64,000 nt of DNA from Paludibacter sp. (GTDB lineage Bacteria; Bacteroidota; Bacteroidia; Bacteroidales; Paludibacteraceae): the NCBI GenBank assembly GCA_028710415.1, contig JAQTUE010000002.1, positions 248,001 to 312,000 on the forward strand, given 5' to 3'. Position 1 is the first letter of the stretch; each line of letters starts with the position of its first letter. Below the pieces are notes generated by a model. That model saw only the letters and a program-made list of their open reading frames with translations. It ran no database searches and was not told the DNA's origin. The translations under genes were made by a program, and so were the position numbers. Positions 40,301 to 49,383 of the stretch are shown here, one piece after another.

Positions 40301-43300
40301 TTGTAGAAGAAGCGTTACAAAAGAATAAAGATAATCTGCGTGCCATCCTGGATGCAACCCAGGAATCTATTTTTCTCTTCGATAAAGAAGGGACAGTAGT
40401 GGATGCCAATGTGACAGCGGCGATGCGGTTAAAACTCGACTTAAGAGATTTAATCGGAAAAAAATTCTTAAGTGAATTACCATCTGGAATTAATGAAAGT
40501 CGCACAGGGTATCTTGAAAAGGTTATAATTAGCGGAAAGCCGGTACAATTTGAAGATACACGGGAAGAATATATTTTTGAACATAATTTCTTTCCTGTGT
40601 ATACTGATGGGAAAGTTGATCATGTTGTAAGTTTCAGCAGGGACATTACCGAAAGCAGGAAAAAAGAGCAAATTATTCGCGATAGTGAGGAACGATTTAA
40701 ACTGGCGCTCAAGAATTCACCGGTATCTGTTACTATTCAGGATAAAAACCTGGAGTACACCTGGGCATATAACCAAATGACCCATTCGAATGAAGAAATT
40801 ATCGGCAAGAACGATGTCTGGCTATATTCCCCGGATGATCTTTCCATTATTACGAAAATGAAAAGCAGGGTGCTCGGGTCGGGGACCGAAGAACATATTC
40901 AGACCTGGCTTACCAGCAACGGGGAACGACAGTATCTTGACCTGTACTATGAGCCGGTAAAGAATCCGGCAGGCGACATCACCGGCATTGGTACTGCGGC
41001 AGTAAACCTCACACAGCAGAAGCTGGCAGAAACAGCCCTGTATCAATACATACAAGCCCAGGAAATATTGTCCAATGCCGCCACCAAGCTCTTAGGGTCT
41101 ATGTCCTATTCGGAGATCCTGGCATTTTCAGTAGACCAAATCCAACAAATGGTTGGAAACTCGATCGTACTACTGAGTGAAATTGATCTGAAACAGAGAA
41201 AAGCGTTCATTAGGGCAACCAGCAGTTCGGACAATAAGATTGCGAAGATGGAATCAATCCTTGGCACTCGTTTGATTGACCTGAGTTTTCAGGTTTCAGA
41301 TGACTCCTGGCAACCCATTGCGCAGAGAACCCTGACCTTGGTCGAGGGAGGATTGCATGAGCTGTCGTTCCGGCAATATCCTGTCGATTTATGCCGTGAA
41401 ATCGAGACGGAGGTGGATATAAAAGCACTCTACACCATGCAGCTTACTGTGGATGATGATTTGATGGGAACCATTATTTTTTCAGCGGATAATACTCATG
41501 AATTGTATAACAAATCCCTGATTGAAACCTTTATCAAACAATTGTCCCTGGCATTAAAAACAAAACGAACGGAGGAAACACTTCGTGAAAGCCGGGCAAT
41601 ACTGGATGCTGCCCTGGAGAGCATGACTGACTCAGTAGTGATTTCGGATGCCCGGGGACGGTTTATCAAAACAAATGAAGCCTTTGCATCCTTTTACAAA
41701 TATAATAGCACAGAAGAATGCATCAAAGCCTTTGCCGAATTGACGGGTGTTGTGGATGTGTTTCTGGAAGATGGGACTCCGGTGCCTCCGGATATGTGGT
41801 CTATACCCAGGGCTTTAAGGGGGGAGAAAATGGCGTATAATGAATTGTGCCTGAGACGAAAAGATACCGGCGAGACCTGGACGGGCAGTTATAGTTTTGC
41901 CCCTATCCGAAGCAAGGAGGGCGAGATAGCCGGATCGGTTGTTGTTGCCCGCGACATCACGGAGATAAAAAGAGCTGAAGAGACAATCCGAAATAATGAA
42001 CGGCGTCTTTCGGAGATCTATGCTTCGATGTCGGAAGGATTGGCCATTCACGAGATGATTTTTGACGATGCCGGACAAGCCATTAATTATAGGATTACGG
42101 AGGTAAATCCTGCTTATGAACGGATTACCGGACATTCCCGGGCTGAGGTACTGGATATGAAAGCCACTGATCTGTATTTGACGGAAGAAGCACCTTACCT
42201 GGAGATTTATTCTAGGGTAGAACAAACCGGTTTGCCTGCCTCGTTTGAAAGTTACTTTGCACCGATGGGGAAGTATTTTGCCATCTCTGTTTTTTCACCC
42301 GGGAAAGGACGGTTTGTCACTGTATTCAGGGATGTTACCGATCAAAAACTGGCCCAGGAAGCCCTACTTATCAGCGAACGACGGATGGATGCTGTCATCA
42401 ACGGAGTGACAGAAACCATCCTATTGTTGGATGTGAAAGGAGTGGTACTGGCTGCCAATCAAACTGCTGCCAATAGATGGGGACTTCGTGTTGATGAAAT
42501 GATCGGTAAAAACATGTTTGATTTTGTCACACCCGAGATGATTGAGGTGCGTACAGAGCAAATACAGGAAATGATTCAAACGGGTTCTCCGATCCGGTTT
42601 GAAGACGAATTTAATGGCAGGACATTTGACCTTACATTCTACCCGATTAAAGAGCCTTCGGGAATCATCCGGCAGTTTGTTGTATTCAACCAGGATACCA
42701 CCGAAATAAAGCAGGCCCAGGAAGAATTGCTAAAAAATGAAGAACGGTATTCGTTGATCTATAATTCCAGCCGTGATGGTATTTTCAGCCTGGATCTGGA
42801 AGGTAAAATTACAAGTGCAAACCGAAGTTTCTGTTCCGATGTAAATCAGGAACAATCACAGATTATCGGACATACTTTAGCCGAAGTTGGATTGCCGGAA
42901 TACCTGTATCAGGAAGTGGAAAATTGGATCATACAGGTTAAGGATTCCAACAATACGGTTAATGCGGAAATTAAGATACCAATTCCCGATGGATCTGTAC
43001 GGTATTATGAAGTTATTTTAAACCCGTTGCATGAAGATAAAAATACAATTGTAGGGTTCGGAATCTCCATCCGTAATATAACAAAACGGAAGGAAGCAAC
43101 CCAGGCTTTGTATGAAAGCGAAAAGAGGTTCCGGTACCTGATAAAAGACATGCAGGCCGGTGTATTGCTTTATGGGCCGGACTCGGAATTAATGATGACG
43201 AATCCAAAGGCCCTGCAGTTACTGGGAATTGCAGAAGAAAAGCTATTGACCAATTCTGGGGTTCAGAAGTCCTGGAATGCTATTCATGAAGATGGTACGC

Positions 43301-45345
43301 CTTTCCAATTTTCTGAATATCCCATACCCCTTGCTTTTGCTAGTGGACAATCGGTTCATGATGTAATCATAGGTATTTCCATTCCGGGCTCTGAGGAAAA
43401 AACATGGTTGCTAATGAATGCTGAAATAATTTATAAGAGTGAAGGGACCATACGAAATGTGGTGTGTTCCTTTATTGATATCAGCCGGGTGAAACGGGCA
43501 GAAAATGAATTAAAGATAAGCGAGCAGCGGTTGAAATATCATTTTGAGAATTCCCCGCTGGCTGTAGTGGAATGGGATAAAGATTTTAATATTACCCAAT
43601 GGTCGATTGAAGCGGAACATATGTTCGGCTGGAAGAAAGAAGAGGCTATTGGGAAGAAACTCGAATCGCTGAACCTGGTGTATGAAGAGGATATCCCGTT
43701 TGTATATTATACCCTTGAAAAACTAACCAGTGAAAAGGATGATACCATTGTGAGCTATAACCGGAATTTCACAAAATCGGGGACTATCATCGATTGCATG
43801 TGGTACAATTCTATTTTACTGGATGAGAATGGGAAAATGACTTCGGTAATGGCCCTGATCCAGGATGTAACCTTGCGTAAGCAGGCGGAAAATGCACTTA
43901 AGAAACTGAACGAAGAGCTGGAATCCCGGGTCAGAGAGCGGACTGATGAATTGTCGACATTGAATGAAGTGCTAAAGCAAGCCCAGGATAAATACCGTAC
44001 CGTTGCCGATTTTGCGACCAACTGGGAATTCTGGATTGATCCGTTGGATCATATGATTTATTGCTCGCCATCCTGTGAGCGGATTACCGGTTATACGTCG
44101 GCAGAATTTGAAGACAATTCGCAATTAGTACTGGATATTATCTACCCGGATGATTTGCCGGTATATATGGAACATAAGAAGAAGGAACTTCATGCCCATG
44201 TGTGTGATCACGAATTGCAATACCGGATACGAAAAAAAGATGGTGCCATCCGTTGGATCGGCCATTTCTGCCGGCCGGTATATGATGAGTTAGGAAATTT
44301 CAGGGGTATCCGTGGAAGTAATAAAGATATTACCGCCCGGAAAAAGATGGAAGAATTGCTCACTACCAGCAACCAGAAATACAAATTATTATCCGAAAAT
44401 ATCAATGATGGGATTTTCATCTGCAAACGGGGTAAGTTCGAGTATGTCAACAATGCCGTTTATGATATTTTTGGCTACCAGGGGCTTGAGCTGGAAGGCA
44501 TGAAACTGACCAAATTAGTAAACACGGATTACCATGAAGACCTTGAGACTTTTCTGTATACGAATTATCCAGAGAACAAAAGTTGCAACCTGGAAGTGGA
44601 ATGTTTAAAGAAAGATATGACCCCTGTTTTCGTGGAGATACTGCTTAATTATTCAGCCAAAGAAAAAATGGTATACGGTGTTCTCCACGATATTACAGAA
44701 AAGAAGGAACTTCAGAAAAATATGTTGAAAGCGATTATCCAGACCGAAGAGAAGGAACGGGCTTATTTCTCGAAAGAACTGCATGATGGATTGGGACCCT
44801 TGTTATCGACTATCAAGCTTTACCTGCAATGGTCGGAAAGGCCAAACAGCATAAAATCAAGGGATGAAATCATAGAGAAGGCCGGAGAGATTCTGGAAGA
44901 AGCGTTGGCGACAGTAAAGGAGATTTCGAATAAGCTAAGCCCGCATTTACTTACAAATTATGGTTTGAATTCAGCTATCAAAAGTTTTGTAGACAAACTA
45001 AATGCAACAGCCTCTTATAATATTGTGTTTGAAAGCAATACAGCAAGGCGGATTCAGGTTGAAACAGAAGCAGCCTTGTACCGGGCAGTCATTGAGTGTA
45101 TCAACAATACATTGAAATATGCCCAGGCAAATAATATTCATATCCGGTTAGATGATACCGGAAGTCAGATTCAGCTTCATTATCAGGACGATGGCGCCGG
45201 GTTTGATTTGTCAGGAACGCTTGCCAAACAAAAGGGACTTGGACTGTTCAATCTTCAGAACCGGATACACACGATAGGTGGAAAGGTGGAACTGTTTAGT
45301 GAACCGGGAAAAGGAGTAAGCTATTTGTTTACAGTGAATTTATGA
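37321..45345 (+). CDS. Giant soluble multi-PAS/GAF/PocR NarX-type histidine kinase
   Basis: 2674 residues, no membrane segment. Two LEMQN(D/E)(E/Q)L helices (34-60, 75-102) lead to PAS1 (109-223), a Cys-rich GAF (227-420), PAS2-4 (422-538, 545-662, 669-790), a PocR sensory domain (801-988), PAS5-6 (1000-1115, 1119-1235), GAF2 (1241-1425) and PAS7-12 (1427-2187). A coiled coil (2190-2224) and PAS13-14 (2225-2463) follow. The HisKA_3 phosphoacceptor is H2488 in FSKELHDGLGP, and the HATPase has ECINNTLKYA, DDGAGFD and GLGLFNLQNR. HisKA_3 kinases pair with NarL-type regulators, and five such genes follow from 46710. Boundaries are approximate. Confidence 0.92.
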   Translation: MEKGGISLATLLRVKAEKILKDKSPRDELLSTDADVLQLLHELEVYSVELEMQNDELLSTNLSSEDTRRRNIFSEEVKQRIIREFELNQIELDMQNEQLQLSTLVSKEVAERYSDLFNYSSTGYLILSNEGETLDLNYSAARLLGKERIKLKNSRFGFFVAENDRPVFNGFLSDLFNFKINISCEVSLIFDRLPTITVLLSGILIQNQEQCLISVLDITEREQTAKYRNLTRDVLQVLNEPGDIRESLHRTLTLLKNRTGFDAIGIRLQEGEDFPYLEQVGFTTDFILKENTLIELDRKGKVCRDKNGNVRLTCTCGLVISGNAERTDNSITPGGSWWTNDSSPIPDIPANKDTRYHPRNHCMHEGYHSIALIPIRSDKNIVGLIQFNDYRKGAFNQNKVEFLEGIASHIGAALMRKQAEETLRKNEELLRSITTNAPDIIIQLDRQGTILYMNRPFPGYTLEESIGKNFCESTLPDFHNMMNQSLELVFETSATQTYLTWGSDKQGEMHWYRSSISPVKEGERVKNAVLITRDITESIYAEDTLRESEEKRNAIIMTAMDGFSLTDRRGCFLEVNDAYCRMHGYSRQEMLTLRIQDVETVESENDTLAHIQKIIELGDDRFETSHRHKDGTVIYVEANVQYRKVNGGQFVSFVRDITERKKTELELHQSEERYKSLFQENHSVMLLIQPETGAIIDANPTACDYYGWTKSELCSKNISDINTLSGDEVVTEMQAAKEEKRNHFFFKHRLANDEIRDVEVYSGPIRFGDKTMLYSLVHDITDRRKAEEALIESEGRVRHKLESILFPEGSIADLELNDIIDAPSIQNLMDSLYELVPVPMAIIDTYGKVLVGTGWQDICTKFHRVHPESCLDCLESDQLLTQGIPDGEFRLYKCKNNMWDIATPIIIGGEHKGNLFMGQFFFDNEPIDRQQFRAQAQRYGYDLNDYMAALDRVPQLSVEKLDHAKSFFLNLSRSISQLSYSNIKLAKSITQQQIVEEALQKNKDNLRAILDATQESIFLFDKEGTVVDANVTAAMRLKLDLRDLIGKKFLSELPSGINESRTGYLEKVIISGKPVQFEDTREEYIFEHNFFPVYTDGKVDHVVSFSRDITESRKKEQIIRDSEERFKLALKNSPVSVTIQDKNLEYTWAYNQMTHSNEEIIGKNDVWLYSPDDLSIITKMKSRVLGSGTEEHIQTWLTSNGERQYLDLYYEPVKNPAGDITGIGTAAVNLTQQKLAETALYQYIQAQEILSNAATKLLGSMSYSEILAFSVDQIQQMVGNSIVLLSEIDLKQRKAFIRATSSSDNKIAKMESILGTRLIDLSFQVSDDSWQPIAQRTLTLVEGGLHELSFRQYPVDLCREIETEVDIKALYTMQLTVDDDLMGTIIFSADNTHELYNKSLIETFIKQLSLALKTKRTEETLRESRAILDAALESMTDSVVISDARGRFIKTNEAFASFYKYNSTEECIKAFAELTGVVDVFLEDGTPVPPDMWSIPRALRGEKMAYNELCLRRKDTGETWTGSYSFAPIRSKEGEIAGSVVVARDITEIKRAEETIRNNERRLSEIYASMSEGLAIHEMIFDDAGQAINYRITEVNPAYERITGHSRAEVLDMKATDLYLTEEAPYLEIYSRVEQTGLPASFESYFAPMGKYFAISVFSPGKGRFVTVFRDVTDQKLAQEALLISERRMDAVINGVTETILLLDVKGVVLAANQTAANRWGLRVDEMIGKNMFDFVTPEMIEVRTEQIQEMIQTGSPIRFEDEFNGRTFDLTFYPIKEPSGIIRQFVVFNQDTTEIKQAQEELLKNEERYSLIYNSSRDGIFSLDLEGKITSANRSFCSDVNQEQSQIIGHTLAEVGLPEYLYQEVENWIIQVKDSNNTVNAEIKIPIPDGSVRYYEVILNPLHEDKNTIVGFGISIRNITKRKEATQALYESEKRFRYLIKDMQAGVLLYGPDSELMMTNPKALQLLGIAEEKLLTNSGVQKSWNAIHEDGTPFQFSEYPIPLAFASGQSVHDVIIGISIPGSEEKTWLLMNAEIIYKSEGTIRNVVCSFIDISRVKRAENELKISEQRLKYHFENSPLAVVEWDKDFNITQWSIEAEHMFGWKKEEAIGKKLESLNLVYEEDIPFVYYTLEKLTSEKDDTIVSYNRNFTKSGTIIDCMWYNSILLDENGKMTSVMALIQDVTLRKQAENALKKLNEELESRVRERTDELSTLNEVLKQAQDKYRTVADFATNWEFWIDPLDHMIYCSPSCERITGYTSAEFEDNSQLVLDIIYPDDLPVYMEHKKKELHAHVCDHELQYRIRKKDGAIRWIGHFCRPVYDELGNFRGIRGSNKDITARKKMEELLTTSNQKYKLLSENINDGIFICKRGKFEYVNNAVYDIFGYQGLELEGMKLTKLVNTDYHEDLETFLYTNYPENKSCNLEVECLKKDMTPVFVEILLNYSAKEKMVYGVLHDITEKKELQKNMLKAIIQTEEKERAYFSKELHDGLGPLLSTIKLYLQWSERPNSIKSRDEIIEKAGEILEEALATVKEISNKLSPHLLTNYGLNSAIKSFVDKLNATASYNIVFESNTARRIQVETEAALYRAVIECINNTLKYAQANNIHIRLDDTGSQIQLHYQDDGAGFDLSGTLAKQKGLGLFNLQNRIHTIGGKVELFSEPGKGVSYLFTVNL

Positions 45346-45450
45346 GCATTGAGCATTGAGCATTGAGGAATGAGGATTGAGGAATGAGGAATGAGGAATG
45401 AGGAATGAGGAATGAGTAGGTAGTTGGTAGATAGAAGTTAGAAGTTAGTA
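45345..45450 (+). repeat. GAGCATT/GAGGAAT heptamer array
   Basis: Strict 7-bp units after the giant kinase stop, followed by TAGGTAG/GAAGTTAG repeats. Parallel to the array at 35238. Confidence 0.85.
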
Positions 45451-45532
45451 GGAAGTAGTTAGTAAGCAGTCAATTGATAAGAATGAATATCGATGATTGA
45501 ACATTTATAAACTATTCACTAGAATAAAACCT

Positions 45533-45606
45533 TATTTTTATCTTCGCACCCTTCGTAGAGAGGTGAAAAATATATTCCTCTGTCCTTATTTCCTTATTAA
45601 AGAAGA
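45533..45606 (+). repeat. Half-copy of the 9682 inverted-repeat element
   Basis: AACCTTATTTTTATCTTCGC ACCCTTCGTAGAG ... CCTTATTTCCTTATTAAAGAAG parallels the left half of 9682-9867. A closer copy is at 46505-46590. Confidence 0.6.
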
Positions 45607-45747
45607 ATGGTTTGAACATAATTATTAGTTAACGCGTCAAACCGTGAAAGAAACGGTTAATTGAGGAATGTGGAAGTTAGGTTGTAGTTTTTACTAAAAA
45701 AATCATAGTTGGTATTATTTACAATTATCAGATTAACTCTTTGAATA

Positions 45748-46285
45748 ATGGAAATCATTCATCAAATAGAAAATTCTATCATTCAACTTCAAGATAAGTT
45801 TGTGATAATTGATACTGATGTAGCAGCACTATATGGGGTTGAGACAAAACGGATCAATGAAGCCGTTAAGAATAATCCTGATAAATTTCCGAAAGGATAT
45901 ATTCTGCAATTGACTAAAGAAGAGAAAGATAATGTGGTCGAAAATTTCGACCACCTGACAATTTTGAAATTTTCGCCAATATTGCCCAAAGCTTTTACGG
46001 AAAAAGGGTTATATATGTTAGCAACTATTTTAAAGAGTTCTAAAGCGACCGAAACAACTATTGCTATTATCGAAACTTTCTCAAAAATACGGGGAGTTGA
46101 ACATAAATATCAAGAAACTATCGGAAAGAGTAACCCAAGAAGGAAAGAAATCTCTGTTGCACCAAACTGGTAATTTATTAGAAGATTTAATGGATGATGA
46201 ACTTAAAATTAGTAAAACAGAAACAACAATAGAATTAAACCTGGCGGTTGTGAAATTTAAGCATACAATTAAAGCCCAAAAATAA
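45748..46285 (+). pseudogene. ORF6N-domain DNA-binding protein gene, frameshifted
   Basis: The first frame (45748-46173) begins with an ORF6N domain (VIIDTDVAALYGVETKRINEAV, NPDKFPKGYILQLTKEE, KAFTEKGLYMLATIL). After FSKIRG the homologous sequence continues in another frame up to 46285 (LNINIKKLSERVTQE ... DDELKISKTETTIELNLAVVKFKHTI). One extra G in the GGGG run at 46091-46094 explains the shift; removing it restores one frame of about 178 residues. ORF6N proteins are common in phage and mobile DNA. Either a decayed gene or a sequencing error. Confidence 0.8.
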
Positions 46286-46504
46286 TTTATTATTGATGAG
46301 TGTTAGGGAAGTCCTACCAAATCGGAATGTTGAAGCTGCATAAGTTGTACCGTTAGCGTGGAGAATTACAAACTCCATAAGATTTTTGATAATAAGGTTG
46401 ATTGAGGAAGGAGTAAGAGGTAAGGAATGAGAAATGAGTAGGTAGAAAGTAGTAGGTAGGGAAGAGTTTGTGTTCGAGGTTTGAAAGTCGAATCATGTAT
46501 TGAG

Positions 46505-46590
46505 CATTTAAAAAACCGTATTTTTATCTTCGAACCCTCAGTAGAAAGGTTAACCCCATATAAATCTGCCCTTATTCCCTTATTAAAGAA
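46505..46590 (+). repeat. Half-copy of the 9682 inverted-repeat element
   Basis: AAAACCGTATTTTTATCTTC, ACCCTCAGTAGAAAGG, AACCCCATATAAA and CCCTTATTCCCTTATTAAAG occur in the same order as at 45533 and 9682. Confidence 0.6.
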
Positions 46591-46697
46591 GAATAAAGCA
46601 TTGAATCAGGAATGAGAAAGAAAGTTGTTTTAATTGTAAATCTGAATGTAATTTAGTTTGTTGTTTATATAAAAAGTAATTTGTAACATTATTTTTA

Positions 46698-46705
46698 TAC
46701 TTTTG
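46698..46705 (+). promoter_or_regulatory. -7 box directly before response regulator 1
   Basis: TACTTTTG ends 4 nt before the ATG at 46710, so the transcript would be leaderless or nearly so. This promoter lacks the TCCTTT array found at the other regulators of the cluster. Confidence 0.4.
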
Positions 46706-46709
46706 TGAC

Positions 46710-47372
46710 ATGAATGCTACCCTAACACTTAAACCGAACATTATTATTGTCGATGATCATTTGATTTTTCGACAAGGATTGAAGTCCATCATGACCCTGG
46801 AGAACATCGCAACCGTCATTGGTGAAGCTTCAAATGGAATTGAGTTATTGAAACTTCTGACACATGTAAAGCCTGATTTGATACTTATGGACATTGATAT
46901 GCCTCATATGAACGGATTGGAAGCAACAGAGAAAGCCATGGAGCTTATGCCTGACCTGAAAATTATTGCTTTCAGCATGTTTAGTGATGAGGAATATTAC
47001 TATAAAATGATCGATAGGGGTGTGAAAGGGTTTATCCTGAAAACCAGCGGGATCAATGAACTTGAAACCGCCATTGGGAATGTGATGATGGGAGACAGCT
47101 ATTTCTCCAACGAGTTATTAAGAAAAATAATTAACAACTTTGGGCATGCGAGTACTGCGAAACCGGTTGCACATGAGAACTTAACAGAAAGGGAAATAGA
47201 AATACTGCAACAAATATGCCTGGGACTCAGTACCGAGGAAATTGCTGAAAAGTTATTTATAAGCCCCAAGACTGTTAAGTCGCATAAGTCGAACTTATTG
47301 GAAAAAACAGTATGCAAAAACACCCCGGCTTTAATTCTATTTGCTATAAAAAATAAACTGGTTGAATTGTAA
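46710..47372 (+). CDS. NarL/FixJ-type response regulator 1 (complete)
   Basis: 220 residues. The REC domain (about 9-125) has IIIVDDHLIFRQG, phosphoacceptor Asp in LILMDIDMPHMNG, switch Ser in IIAFSMF and Lys in GFILKTSG. The LuxR-type HTH (about 152-212) reads LTEREIEILQQICLGLSTEEI and KTVKSHKSNLLEKT. It is a transcription factor presumably phosphorylated by the NarX-type giant kinase upstream. First of five paralogs; with the copy at 49384 it is one of the two with a full DNA-binding domain. Confidence 0.93.
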   Translation: MNATLTLKPNIIIVDDHLIFRQGLKSIMTLENIATVIGEASNGIELLKLLTHVKPDLILMDIDMPHMNGLEATEKAMELMPDLKIIAFSMFSDEEYYYKMIDRGVKGFILKTSGINELETAIGNVMMGDSYFSNELLRKIINNFGHASTAKPVAHENLTEREIEILQQICLGLSTEEIAEKLFISPKTVKSHKSNLLEKTVCKNTPALILFAIKNKLVEL

Positions 47373-47522
47373 TTTTACCACCAAGCCGGAATGTTCCAAC
47401 AGCGTTCCGGAATCAGCGCCACCAGTGTACCATTCTTTAGTTTGCTAAACTGAACGGCATTGTTTTAACCTCGATAATACAGTTCCCGGGTATCTGCTTA
47501 AAATATGGTAGATGCCCGAAAC

Positions 47523-47635
47523 TACTCCTTTTGACCTACCTGGTTGTACTCCTTTTTTAAGTAAAAATACTCCTTTTGTCAACGAAATCTAACACTTTCG
47601 ACTGTGATAGCATTCTAATTCTTCCATTATATTTG
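47523..47635 (+). promoter_or_regulatory. TCCTTT array A and -7 box
   Basis: Three perfect TACTCCTTTT 10-mers (47523, 47547, 47568) and a fourth weaker TAACACTTTC (47590), spaced 24, 21 and 22 bp. TATATTTG at 47628-47635 lies 28 nt after the last. There is no -33 TTTG, as expected of an activator-dependent promoter. No open reading frame follows for 690 nt. Confidence 0.7.
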
Positions 47636-47640
47636 TAGAC

Positions 47641-47985
47641 TAAAAAACAGATTGAATTAAATAAGACCGGAAACAGAATTGAAGGTTATTTTGTTGAATG
47701 GTCATAAGCAATTCAAATCTAATGGGTTAATACCTGATATGTCTTAATTTCATTCAACGGGCTTTAAAAACTTAGCAGGGATGCTCATTTTTTAAGGAGA
47801 TGAAATAAGCTTTTTACCTTTTAATAAATTTAACGATTAATTTTAAGAAGATTAAATAAACCTTTATGTTTAAATTTATCTTTTGTTTACAGATCTGATA
47901 ACCTATTAAAAGGAGAGGTTTAAGGTCTTTTTAAAATTATCACTGTGAGCCAGTCCTGAGGGATTGGCTCACTTATTTCTAAAAT
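47641..47985 (+). ncRNA. Candidate small RNA between response regulators 1 and 2
   Basis: The -7 box at 47628 predicts a start near 47641. Only frames of about 10 codons or fewer follow. The hairpin GTGAGCCA(G)TCC/GGA(T)TGGCTCAC at 47945-47972 with TTATTTCT then forms a plausible terminator, and a separate promoter array begins at 47999. A remnant of a lost paralog is the alternative, but no receiver-like sequence is visible. Confidence 0.35.
47945..47972 (+). terminator. Hairpin after candidate small RNA
   Basis: 12-bp stem with one G-T wobble and a TGAG loop, followed by TTATTTCT. Confidence 0.55.
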
Positions 47986-47998
47986 GACCCCATTCAAG

Positions 47999-48112
47999 TA
48001 ATCCTTTTGACGGATGACCCTCTACACCTTTCATTCCCCTAAAATACACCTTTTACGATAAGAATTTACATCTTTTAGTACCTGTTACTCTGATGCCATT
48101 CGGGTATATTTG
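47999..48112 (+). promoter_or_regulatory. TCCTTT array B and -7 box (response regulator 2)
   Basis: TAATCCTTTT (47999), TACACCTTTC (48023), TACACCTTTT (48045) and TACATCTTTT (48067), spaced 24, 22 and 22 bp. TATATTTG at 48105-48112 lies 28 nt after the last. No -33 TTTG. The leader to the ATG at 48335 is about 215 nt. Confidence 0.7.
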
Positions 48113-48334
48113 TAATAACTTATTCAACATAAGCCTTGAATTTGAATTTGAGTTTGAATCAGCCTGAGGCTCATGCAGCCTTGATTCTGGTTTTTTATGC
48201 CGAGCATTGTCAAACTTAATCCAGAGAACTCAGTTGATCGAATAACCGTTGGCAAAATATGGCACGATTTGAGTTCTAGATTGAACTTTAAATATTAATG
48301 TAAATTTGAATATAAGTCTTATACATCACAGATT

Positions 48335-48850
48335 ATGAAAAAGCCTAAAATTATTATTGTGGATGATAACCAGACCTTCCGCCAAAGCCTGATATTATTG
48401 ATCACCATTGAAAATATTGCGCAAGTAATCGGTAAGGCATCCAATGGAAAGGAATTTGTGGAGCTGCTTGCAGATTGCAAACCGGAAATGGTTTTAATGG
48501 ATATCGACATGCCTGAAATGAATGGTATAGAAGCTACCCAAAAGGCATTGGAAATCATGCCGGAACTGAAGATAATCGTTTTCTCAATGTATGGTAATGA
48601 AGAATACTATACTAAGATGAAACAACTTGGAGTGAAGGGATATATTTTGAAATCATGTGACATTGACGAATTTGAAAGAGCAATCAAAATTGTGATGAAA
48701 GGAGGAAATTATTTTTTTGCTGACCTGGAGATGAAAAACATCAAATACAAGCAACTCAAAGTGGTTGATAAAATCCTTTCAGAAAATTCTGACCTGACGG
48801 TAACTGAAATTAAATTAATCCAAAATATCTATTCAGGTTCTTCAAACTAG
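48335..48850 (+). CDS. NarL-type response regulator 2, HTH truncated
   Basis: 171 residues. The REC domain is intact (IIIVDDNQTFRQS, phosphoacceptor in MVLMDIDMPEMNG, switch Ser in IIVFSMY, Lys in GYILKSC). The C-terminus enters the LuxR HTH (LTVTEIKLIQNIYSGSSN) and stops where the full paralogs continue with the recognition helix. It can be phosphorylated but should not bind DNA alone, so it may act as a phosphate sink or heterodimer partner, or be decaying. Confidence 0.88.
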   Translation: MKKPKIIIVDDNQTFRQSLILLITIENIAQVIGKASNGKEFVELLADCKPEMVLMDIDMPEMNGIEATQKALEIMPELKIIVFSMYGNEEYYTKMKQLGVKGYILKSCDIDEFERAIKIVMKGGNYFFADLEMKNIKYKQLKVVDKILSENSDLTVTEIKLIQNIYSGSSN

Positions 48851-49209
48851 CGAGAGAAGTACCTGAAAGGGCATAATGTCTTGTTTTTTTAAGATTAACA
48901 GGCAGCATTCCCTTGATCGAGCGATTAATAGAGGATTCTATTTCTCTTTAAGATTTAATACGGTTTCAACTCCAATAAGTTGGTGTTGAGCAGCAAAGAT
49001 AAATCAAACCCAATCTGTTGGAATTGAAATCCGCTTTTAGATCTGCATAATTCCGTCAACCCGGAATGTCCCGACAGCATTCAATTTTCTTGAATTTTAA
49101 ATGTCATATTTAAATCTTTTAAGTATAAGGCGTTGGGTTGAATAAACGCTGGATTTGTATTTTTTTATTACAATATTTTCGTGGTAAAATCAGGAATTGC
49201 TCGGTTTGG

Positions 49210-49321
49210 TAGTCCTTTATACCGATAAGAAACTCATCCTTTAGTCCTATAAAAATACATCCTTTGGCTAAAAAGTATCCTCATTTAAACCCATTTAAAT
49301 AGTTCGATGAAAGTATATTTT
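49210..49321 (+). promoter_or_regulatory. TCCTTT array C and degenerate -7 box (response regulator 3)
   Basis: TCCTTT cores at 49213, 49237 and 49260 and a weaker TCCTCA at 49278. TATATTTT at 49314-49321 occupies the same relative place as the -7 boxes of arrays A and B. A short hairpin (ACCCC-GAAA / TTTTGGGGT) follows at 49331-49352 in the leader. Confidence 0.6.
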
Positions 49322-49383
49322 TACTGAGTAAACCCCGAAATTGATTTTGGGGTAAAAGTATCTAATTTAAAAATGACAAATAA

